DNA of 5,636 bases from Rickettsiales bacterium (GTDB lineage: Bacteria; Pseudomonadota; Alphaproteobacteria; Rickettsiales; JANQQO01): the NCBI GenBank assembly GCA_028289305.1, contig JANQQO010000015.1:1-5636 (forward strand), read 5' to 3'. Below the pieces are notes generated by a model that was given only the letters and a program-made list of their open reading frames with translations, made no database searches and had not been told where the DNA came from. The translations under genes were made by a program, and so were the position numbers. Position 1 is the stretch's first letter; each line of letters starts with the position of its first letter. This document shows, one piece after another, positions 1 to 4,652 of this stretch.

Positions 1-735
1 GCTTTCAAGCAGGGAGCGGAAGAGCTGTACGGCGATATTGCGCGGCAGCAGATCAGACAACACGGCTTCTTCACCGGGCTCATAGTCATAGATGCTGGCA
101 TTATCGTTTGCGGGCTCTTCGGTGTTGGCGGCGGTGAGTGCCTCTAGATCGAGCGGGATCAGCTGCTGCGAGGTGACTTCCTGCGAGATGGCGGAGGCGA
201 AACGGTTATAAATCACGCTACACACGTCAAACGCGCCTTCTTCAAACAGGGCCAGGATTTTTGCGGCGATAGTATCTGCATCGGCGTATTCCACCTGTTT
301 CTTGCTGATATCACGCAAGCGCTCGACGAAGAGATGTTCATAGGGCTTGAGCTGATCAGCGCCTTTTTTGCCGACGATGAAGAGCTTGACCGTTTTCCCC
401 TCTTCCTGCAGACGGTGGACGCGTTGCTTTGTTTGGCGGACAATACTGCCGTTAAATGCGCCGCAGAGGCCACGATCTGAGGTCATGACCACTAGGAGAT
501 GGGTCTCGGTTTCGCCGGTGCCAATCAGCAGGCGTGGGGCGTTTTCTGGCGCGGTGATATTGCTGGCCAGAGCGGTCAGCATACGTTCCATCTTCTCCGC
601 ATAGGGGCGTGCGGCTTCGCAGCGCTCTTGCGCCCGGCGCAACTTGCTGGCGGCTACCATTTTCATCGCCTTGGTGATCTTCTGCGTATTCTTAACGCTG
701 CCGATGCGGATTTTGAGGTCTTTTAGATTAGCCAT
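1..735 (-). CDS. atpG: ATP synthase F1 subunit gamma, 3' end beyond window
   Basis: Gamma is the central rotor shaft of the F1 head. It turns inside the alpha3beta3 ring and couples proton flow through F0 to ATP synthesis at the inner membrane. Reading the minus strand from the ATG at 735-733 gives 245 codons open to the window edge. The N-terminal coiled-coil helix (about residues 1-55, starting MANLKDLKIRIGSVKNTQKI) is canonical and fixes the start. The family motif SDRGLCGAFN is at residues 86-95. The last visible stretch, around LLPRNIAVQLFRSLLES (229-245), is the beginning of the C-terminal helix, so roughly 40-50 residues should be missing, judged from the usual length near 290. The gene follows atpA after 24 bases with no clear Shine-Dalgarno sequence, so translation may be coupled to atpA. 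An acidic insert near residues 205-222 (EEPANDNASIYDYEP) resembles alphaproteobacterial gammas. Identification is firm. Confidence 0.96.
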   Translation of the reverse strand, partial: MANLKDLKIRIGSVKNTQKITKAMKMVAASKLRRAQERCEAARPYAEKMERMLTALASNITAPENAPRLLIGTGETETHLLVVMTSDRGLCGAFNGSIVRQTKQRVHRLQEEGKTVKLFIVGKKGADQLKPYEHLFVERLRDISKKQVEYADADTIAAKILALFEEGAFDVCSVIYNRFASAISQEVTSQQLIPLDLEALTAANTEEPANDNASIYDYEPGEEAVLSDLLPRNIAVQLFRSLLES

Positions 736-759
736 GATACGTGCAGATTACCGGTTAAC

Positions 760-2292
760 TTACGAGGCGAAGACCTTGGCGAACTGCTCCAGCGCGTCTT
801 TCAGCTTGGCTTCGCTTTCTTCGGATAGCTTGGCGTCGCTGCGAATCGTATCGAGCAGATCTTGATGCTTGGCGTGGAGCTCGCTTAACAGCTCTTTTTC
901 GAAGCGCGAGACATCGTTTTCTGCCACGTTATCGAGATAGCCTTTGGTACCCGCATAGATCACCACCACTTGCTCTTCGACCGCAAGCGGGGCGTATTGA
1001 TCTTGCTTAAGCAACTGGGTGAGGCGCGCACCGCGGGCGAGCAATTGCTGCGTGGCGGCATCGAGATCCGAGCCGAACTGGGCGAAGGCTTCCATCTCGC
1101 GGTATTGCGCGAGTTCGAGCTTACACGAACCGGCAACCTGTTTCATCGCCTTGATTTGTGCGGCAGAGCCCACACGCGATACGGACAGGCCGACATTGAG
1201 CGCGGGGCGGATGCCTTTATAGAAGAGTTCGGTTTCAAGGAAGATTTGCCCGTCGGTGATCGAGATCACGTTGGTCGGGATATAGGCGGAGACGTCCCCA
1301 GCCTGGGTTTCGATGATTGGCAGGGCAGTGAGCGAGCCAGCGCCGGCTTCATCGCTCATTTTTGCCGCACGTTCGAGCAGGCGGGAGTGGAGGTAGAACA
1401 CGTCACCCGGATAAGCTTCGCGCCCGGGTGGACGGCGCAGCAGCAGCGACATCTGGCGATACGCCACGGCGTGTTTGGAGAGATCATCATAAATGATGAG
1501 GCCGTGCATGCCGTTATCGCGGAAATATTCGCCCATGGTGCAGCCCGTATACGGGGCTAAGAACTGCATGGGAGCGGGGTCCGACGCGGTAGCGGCGACC
1601 ACGATGCTATATTCCATCGCGCCTTCTTCTTCGAGTTTTTTCACGATTTGGGCGACGGTAGAGCGTTTTTGCCCGATTGCGACATAGATGCAATAGAGTT
1701 TTTTGCTCTCATCGCCGGTGGCGTTGATTTGTTTTTGATTGAGGATGGTGTCGATCGCGACCGCGGTTTTACCGGTTTGGCGGTCACCAATGATCAGCTC
1801 ACGCTGACCGCGGCCGACCGGGATCAGCGCATCAATCGCTTTAATACCGGTTTGCACCGGCTCATGCACTGATTTACGGGCGATAATGCCGGGCGCTTTG
1901 GTTTCGATACGCGCGCGGTTCTTGCTGGTGATGGGGCCTTTGCCGTCGATGGGGTTGCCGAGACCATCGACCACACGGCCGAGCAATTCTTTGCCGACGG
2001 GGACATCAACGATTTCACCGGTACGCTTGACGGTGTCGCCTTCTTTCACGTCGCGGTCATCACCGAAAATCACAATACCGACGCTGTCTTCTTCTAAGTT
2101 AAGCGCCATGCCTTTTAGGCCACCGGTGAACTCTACCATTTCTCCGGCCTGCACTTGATCAAGGCCGTAGACAGTGGCGATACCATCTCCAACAGAGATG
2201 ACCTGGCCGATTTCTTTCAGCTCGGATTCCGGCGTGAAGGATTCAATCTGGCGTTTGAGGATATCTGAAATTTCCGCTGCTTGGATTTCCAT
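760..2292 (-). CDS. atpA: ATP synthase F1 subunit alpha
   Basis: Alpha forms the alpha3beta3 hexamer of F1 with beta. Its own nucleotide sites are non-catalytic, and it supplies the arginine finger to the catalytic sites on beta. The protein is 510 residues, the normal length for the family, and complete. The N-terminal delta-binding helix and beta-barrel cover about residues 1-95. The Walker A loop GDRQTGKT is at 169-176 and the Walker B strand LIIYDD at 265-270. The ATP synthase alpha/beta signature region is near PALNVGLSVSRVGSAA (363-378), with the arginine finger as R373. The C-terminal helical domain includes FGSDLDAATQQLL (406-418). The ATG at 2292-2290 is preceded by AAGGAGAG with a 7-base spacer, which settles the start. 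The gene lies 32 bases after atpH and 24 bases before atpG in one minus-strand operon. No key residue is missing. Confidence 0.98.
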   Translation of the reverse strand: MEIQAAEISDILKRQIESFTPESELKEIGQVISVGDGIATVYGLDQVQAGEMVEFTGGLKGMALNLEEDSVGIVIFGDDRDVKEGDTVKRTGEIVDVPVGKELLGRVVDGLGNPIDGKGPITSKNRARIETKAPGIIARKSVHEPVQTGIKAIDALIPVGRGQRELIIGDRQTGKTAVAIDTILNQKQINATGDESKKLYCIYVAIGQKRSTVAQIVKKLEEEGAMEYSIVVAATASDPAPMQFLAPYTGCTMGEYFRDNGMHGLIIYDDLSKHAVAYRQMSLLLRRPPGREAYPGDVFYLHSRLLERAAKMSDEAGAGSLTALPIIETQAGDVSAYIPTNVISITDGQIFLETELFYKGIRPALNVGLSVSRVGSAAQIKAMKQVAGSCKLELAQYREMEAFAQFGSDLDAATQQLLARGARLTQLLKQDQYAPLAVEEQVVVIYAGTKGYLDNVAENDVSRFEKELLSELHAKHQDLLDTIRSDAKLSEESEAKLKDALEQFAKVFAS

Positions 2293-2299
2293 GGATTAA

Positions 2300-2307
2300 C
2301 TCTCCTT
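2300..2307 (-). promoter_or_regulatory. Ribosome binding site of atpA
   Basis: On the minus strand AAGGAGAG lies 7 bases before the atpA ATG. It is the only strong Shine-Dalgarno match in the atp cluster seen here. This fits the high demand for alpha, which is present in three copies per F1 head against one each of delta and gamma. Confidence 0.8.
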
Positions 2308-2324
2308 ACATAGTCATTATTAGT

Positions 2325-2894
2325 TTACCCGGTGAGGGATACTTTCTTTTGTTCCAGCCGCAGGCGTTCTAATTTGCCGCGAATGGAAGCATCTACCATA
2401 ACCGCACCAAGCTTGATGACGAGGCCGCCAAGAATGGCCTCATCCACGTCTTGTTCGAGATGGACTTTTTTCTTGGTCATATCGCCAAGAACCTTGGTGA
2501 GGGATTTTTTGTGATCGCCGCTGAGTGTGACTGCGGAGGTGATGTGTGCGCGCATTTCACCGCGTGCGTCTTCCAGCAGGGCATTAAAGGCGTCTTTTAT
2601 TTCAGGCAATAGCGCAAGGCGGCGCTGGGAGCCCATCACCAGGCAGGCCTGGCGGGTGAGATCCGAAATATCGAGCTTTTTTGCGAGTTCCTCAAACACC
2701 GCGGCGAGTGCGACGCGTGACAATACAGGATTGCGCAGCGCGTTACGCAGTTCTTCATGGGCGGTGATGGTCTGAGTGAGGGCGTCAAGATCTTGCTGGA
2801 CGGCATCCAGCGCGTCTTTTTCCTGCGCGAGTTCAAACAGCGCAGTGGCATAGCGACGAGCAAGACGGGCTTTAGCAAATTGATTACTAGACAT
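2325..2894 (-). CDS. atpH: ATP synthase F1 subunit delta
   Basis: Delta (OSCP type) sits on top of F1 and ties the alpha N-termini to the peripheral stalk, keeping the stator from turning. The chosen ATG at 2894-2892 gives 189 residues, within the usual 175-190. The N-terminal helical domain begins at LARRYATALFELAQ (11-24). The conserved QRRLALLPEI is at 90-99. The C-terminal signature is AILGGLVIKLGAVMVDAS (153-170), followed by IRGKLERL. The reading frame stays open a further 21 codons upstream to a TTG at 2957, but that extension looks nothing like the family and has no ribosome binding site, so it was rejected. The chosen ATG also lacks a clear Shine-Dalgarno sequence; the bases before it are A-rich. 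It is the first gene of the minus-strand operon. The lack of atpB, atpE and atpF upstream matches the split atp operons usual in Alphaproteobacteria. Confidence 0.94.
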   Translation of the reverse strand: MSSNQFAKARLARRYATALFELAQEKDALDAVQQDLDALTQTITAHEELRNALRNPVLSRVALAAVFEELAKKLDISDLTRQACLVMGSQRRLALLPEIKDAFNALLEDARGEMRAHITSAVTLSGDHKKSLTKVLGDMTKKKVHLEQDVDEAILGGLVIKLGAVMVDASIRGKLERLRLEQKKVSLTG

Positions 2895-2928
2895 CGTGTT
2901 TTTTGCTGTTTTTACGTAAGACCGCGTG

Positions 2929-2957
2929 TTCCTAGCATAAAGGTTTTCACGGTGCAA
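2929..2957 (-). promoter_or_regulatory. Weak candidate promoter for the atp operon
   Basis: On the minus strand TTGCAC (2957-2952) is followed 17 bases later by TAGGAA (2934-2929), about 35 bases before the atpH ATG. The -35 half is fair (TTG start) but the -10 half is poor. An overlapping TATGCT (2939-2934) is a better -10 but lacks a matching -35. This is a position guess only. It would leave the inverted-repeat element upstream of, and outside, the atp transcript. Confidence 0.22.
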
Positions 2958-3029
2958 GCGTAAGAAGGACGGCGGGGGTAGAAATTGCGATTTTGCGGCG
3001 GTATAGTGGTGCGGAGCAATAAAATAACT

Positions 3030-3051
3030 CTCCCCCCGCTTGCGGGGGGAG
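3030..3051. repeat. GC-rich palindrome, left copy
   Basis: The perfect 10-bp stem CTCCCCCCGC (3030-3039) pairs with GCGGGGGGAG (3042-3051) around TT. In RNA the loop would open to CTTG. A run of six T begins 7 bases after the stem on the plus strand. That is too far for a normal intrinsic terminator, and no plus-strand gene reads into it from the left. It is the mirror partner of the palindrome at 3171-3192. Confidence 0.9.
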
Positions 3052-3053
3052 CA

Positions 3054-3088
3054 AGTATTTTTTGGCGAAGTATGAGCCTAGAAATACT
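3054..3088. repeat. AT-rich hairpin of the left arm
   Basis: AGTATTT (3054-3060) pairs with AAATACT (3082-3088). The stem continues inward through a T-G wobble (3061/3081), a T-A pair (3062/3080), one T-T mismatch (3063/3079) and GGC/GCC (3064-3066 with 3076-3078), leaving a 9-base loop. It occupies the same place in the left arm as the hairpin at 3129-3168 does in the right arm, but with a different stem sequence. Confidence 0.75.
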
Positions 3089-3091
3089 GAG

Positions 3092-3125
3092 GGGGGTGTT
3101 TTTTGAATTTTTAACAGACACCCCC
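3092..3125. repeat. Central stem joining the two arms
   Basis: GGGGGTGT (3092-3099) is the exact reverse complement of ACACCCCC (3118-3125), with an 18-base T/A-rich centre (3100-3117) between them. This is the inner end of the larger mirrored element. Confidence 0.8.
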
Positions 3126-3128
3126 ACC

Positions 3129-3168
3129 AGATTTCCTAGGTTCGCTTATAGCTCACTCAAGGAAATCT
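3129..3168. repeat. AT-rich hairpin of the right arm
   Basis: AGATTTCCT (3129-3137) is the exact reverse complement of AGGAAATCT (3160-3168), giving a perfect 9-bp stem around a 22-base loop. The loop itself contains GCT/AGC (3144-3146 with 3150-3152), which could form a small inner stem. It sits directly inside the right GC palindrome, mirroring the left arm. Confidence 0.75.
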
Positions 3169-3170
3169 TA

Positions 3171-3192
3171 CCTCCCCCGCAAGCGGGGGAGG
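3171..3192. repeat. GC-rich palindrome, right copy, next to xseA start
   Basis: The perfect 10-bp stem CCTCCCCCGC (3171-3180) pairs with GCGGGGGAGG (3183-3192) around AA. Its last three bases are also the first three bases of the xseA ribosome binding site, so the fold could compete with ribosome loading if xseA is transcribed from further upstream. Confidence 0.9.
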
Positions 3193-3195
3193 AGG
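3190..3195 (+). promoter_or_regulatory. Ribosome binding site of xseA, part of the palindrome
   Basis: AGGAGG, extended by GG to 3197, lies 10 bases before the ATG at 3206. The bases 3190-3192 belong to the right arm of the GC-rich hairpin. This site favours the 3206 start over the in-frame ATG at 3218, which has only a weak AGAGG close in front of it. Confidence 0.7.
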
Positions 3196-3205
3196 GGATA
3201 GTATC

Positions 3206-4564
3206 ATGGCAGAGGCGATGGATAATGTGCATGAATATACGGTAAGCGAGATTTCCACTGCGCTGAAACGCACGGTGGAAGAAGCGTTCTCGTATGTGCG
3301 GGTGCGGGGGGAGATTTCTGGCTTCAAACGCGCTGCGAGCGGGCATCTCTATTTTGATATCAAAGACGAGGAAGCGGTGTTGCGCACTGTGTGTTGGCGC
3401 GGCGTGGCGGCGGGGCTTTCTTTCGCCCCGGAGGATGGGCTGGAAGTGGTGGCGACCGGGCGTATTAGTACCTATGCCGGGCGGTCATATTATCAGCTGG
3501 TGGTGGAGCGTATGGAGCCGGCGGGGGTGGGCGCGCTGATGGCGCTCTTAGAAAAACGCAAGAAGCAGCTGGCGGAAGAGGGGTTGTTTGCGGCGGAGCG
3601 CAAGCAGGCATTACCGTTTTTACCGAAAGTGATTGGGGTAGTGACCTCGCCGACAGGGGCGGTGATACGTGATATTCTGCACCGCGTGGGCGATCGCTTT
3701 CCAGTGCACGTGCTGGTATGGCCGGTATTGGTGCAGGGCGAGGGCGCGGCGGAGCAGATCGCGGGGGCGATTGCAGGGTTTAACCAGTTGCCGGAAGGCC
3801 TGCCGACGCCGGATGTGCTGATTGTGGCGCGTGGCGGCGGATCGCTGGAGGATCTCTGGGCGTTTAATGAGGAGAATGTGGTGCGTGCTGCTGCGGAATC
3901 GCGCATTCCGCTGATTTCCGCGGTGGGGCATGAGACGGATACGACGCTGATTGATTATGTGTCAGACCAGCGAGCGCCGACACCGACCGCAGCAGCCGAG
4001 ATGGCTGTGCCGGTGCGTGCTGAGCTGCTAGGGTTTGTGATGGATCTAGAGCGCCGGCTCTATGCCGGAGTGCAGCGGTTTTTCCAGCATAGTGCCGAGC
4101 GGATTCAGGCACGGGCGCGGGGGCTGATTAGTCCGCGGCAGCTGCTCGAGAATATGACGCAGCGTCTGGATGATTGGTCTGAGCGGCTTACCAGCGTGGT
4201 GCAGCGTGCGATGCTTGAGCGTGGGACACAGCTGGAGCGCCTGACCGGGCAGGGGCGCCTCGGCGCACCGCTGCTGCGCTATATCGAGCGGGATCAGCAG
4301 CGTGTAGCAGCACTAGCGCAGCTTTTGCAGAGTTACCACTATGATAATGTGTTGCAGCGGGGCTTTGCGCTGGTGCGCGATGCGGAAGAGCAGTTGGTGA
4401 CTTCTGCTGCGGCACTCAAGCCCGGGGCCGGCATATCGCTGACCTTCCACGACGGGGTGCAACCAGCCGTGGTGGCGGGCGAGGCGGCGGCAACACCTGT
4501 GCCACGGAAGCGGGCAAGGGGAAAGAAAGCGAAGGAGGACTCCTCGCAAGGGTCACTGTTCTAG
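3206..4564 (+). CDS. xseA: Exodeoxyribonuclease VII large subunit
   Basis: XseA is the catalytic subunit of exonuclease VII. With several copies of XseB it degrades single-stranded DNA from both ends to oligonucleotides in repair and mismatch correction. The protein is 452 residues and looks complete. An N-terminal OB-fold (about 10-105) binds ssDNA: YTVSEISTALKRTVE, then VRVRGEISGFKRAASGHLYF. The catalytic domain follows, with GVVTSPTGAVIRDIL (144-158), ARGGGSLEDLW (208-218) and GHETD (241-245). By alignment with E. coli XseA, D156, R209, H242 and D245 match the residues known to matter for activity. A helical region expected to bind XseB spans about 270-375, and YDNVLQRGFALV (379-390) opens the C-terminal beta domain. 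The basic tail ends QGSLF, as in other alphaproteobacterial XseA. ATG 3206 is chosen for its AGGAGG; ATG 3218 would give 448 residues. XseB is not in the window. Confidence 0.96.
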   Translation: MAEAMDNVHEYTVSEISTALKRTVEEAFSYVRVRGEISGFKRAASGHLYFDIKDEEAVLRTVCWRGVAAGLSFAPEDGLEVVATGRISTYAGRSYYQLVVERMEPAGVGALMALLEKRKKQLAEEGLFAAERKQALPFLPKVIGVVTSPTGAVIRDILHRVGDRFPVHVLVWPVLVQGEGAAEQIAGAIAGFNQLPEGLPTPDVLIVARGGGSLEDLWAFNEENVVRAAAESRIPLISAVGHETDTTLIDYVSDQRAPTPTAAAEMAVPVRAELLGFVMDLERRLYAGVQRFFQHSAERIQARARGLISPRQLLENMTQRLDDWSERLTSVVQRAMLERGTQLERLTGQGRLGAPLLRYIERDQQRVAALAQLLQSYHYDNVLQRGFALVRDAEEQLVTSAAALKPGAGISLTFHDGVQPAVVAGEAAATPVPRKRARGKKAKEDSSQGSLF

Positions 4565-4577
4565 GCATGTGATCTGC

Positions 4578-4606
4578 GTGACAGGCGGGTTTTAAGGTGA
4601 TATACT
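4578..4606 (+). promoter_or_regulatory. Sigma70-type promoter for the 4653 gene
   Basis: GTGACA (4578-4583, five of six to TTGACA) and TATACT (4601-4606, five of six to TATAAT) are separated by exactly 17 bases. Transcription would start near 4612-4614, giving a leader of about 40 bases before the ATG at 4653. The gene is therefore likely to have its own housekeeping promoter rather than depend only on read-through from xseA, after which I see no terminator. Confidence 0.7.
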
Positions 4607-4608
4607 TG

Positions 4609-4638
4609 TTTCCCTTATGCGGTGATGTGTAAGGGAGA
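4609..4638 (+). promoter_or_regulatory. Hairpin or dyad at the transcription start
   Basis: TCCCTTA (4611-4617) is the exact reverse complement of TAAGGGA (4630-4636) around a 12-base loop. A T-G wobble (4610/4637) and a T-A pair (4609/4638) extend the stem. It begins just after the -10 box and ends three bases before the GAAGG ribosome binding site. There is no T run after it, so it is not a terminator. It could be an operator-like dyad on DNA, or a 5' leader hairpin that affects mRNA life or translation; if transcription starts at 4612-4614 the RNA stem would lose its outermost pairs. Confidence 0.5.
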
Positions 4639-4652
4639 GTGAAGGTGGCAAG

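Larger units (their letters stand above)
3030..3192. repeat. Nested inverted-repeat element, two mirrored arms
   Basis: Two arms (3030-3099 and, read on the other strand, 3192-3118) have the same parts in the same order: a GC-rich 10-bp hairpin, a short AAG link, an AT-rich hairpin ending near CCTAG, then GGGGGTGT. The two GGGGGTGT boxes face each other and pair across an 18-base centre. The 22-base GC hairpins agree at 18 of 22 positions when aligned in mirrored orientation; the AT part is more diverged. It resembles a pair of REP-like units in inverted order, or a small non-coding inverted-repeat (MITE-like) element. From memory, palindromes of this CCTCCCCCGC/GCGGGGGAGG type are scattered between genes in many alphaproteobacterial genomes, but I could not check copy number here. 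No transposase or target-site duplication is visible. Confidence 0.8.
2895..3205. other. Divergent intergenic region between atpH and xseA
   Basis: This 311-base stretch separates the start of atpH (minus) from the start of xseA (plus), so it should hold promoters for both. The left part (2895-3029) is single-copy sequence with an A/T-rich leader before atpH and only a weak promoter candidate. The right part (3030-3192) is filled by the nested inverted-repeat element described separately. The last 13 bases (3193-3205) complete the xseA ribosome binding site and spacer. Short open frames crossing the region carry no ribosome binding site or recognisable protein sequence. I see no RNA gene that I can name. 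Confidence 0.85.

Noticed and set aside
745..759. A near-palindrome TTACCGGTTAA between atpA and atpG
   Set aside because: It is short and imperfect and sits within an operon; such a match is expected by chance.
970..1560. A 196-codon open frame on the plus strand
   Set aside because: It lies wholly opposite the conserved catalytic part of atpA, has no family-like sequence and is a shadow of that gene's codon pattern.
2895..2957. A 21-codon N-terminal extension of atpH starting at TTG
   Set aside because: The start codon is rare, there is no ribosome binding site, and the extension does not match delta subunits. The ATG at 2894 gives the normal length.
3030..3063. An intrinsic terminator on the plus strand (GC stem then six T)
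   Set aside because: The T run begins 7 bases after the stem, and no plus-strand gene lies upstream to be terminated. The stem is better explained as part of the mirrored element.
3103..3152. A promoter for xseA using TTGAAT and TATAGC
   Set aside because: The spacing between them is 38 bases, far from 17, and no acceptable -35 lies at the right distance before TATAGC. I could not place the xseA promoter.
2985..3245. An 86-codon plus-strand frame across the intergenic region
   Set aside because: It reads through the hairpins, overlaps the xseA start in another frame, and has no ribosome binding site or known protein features.
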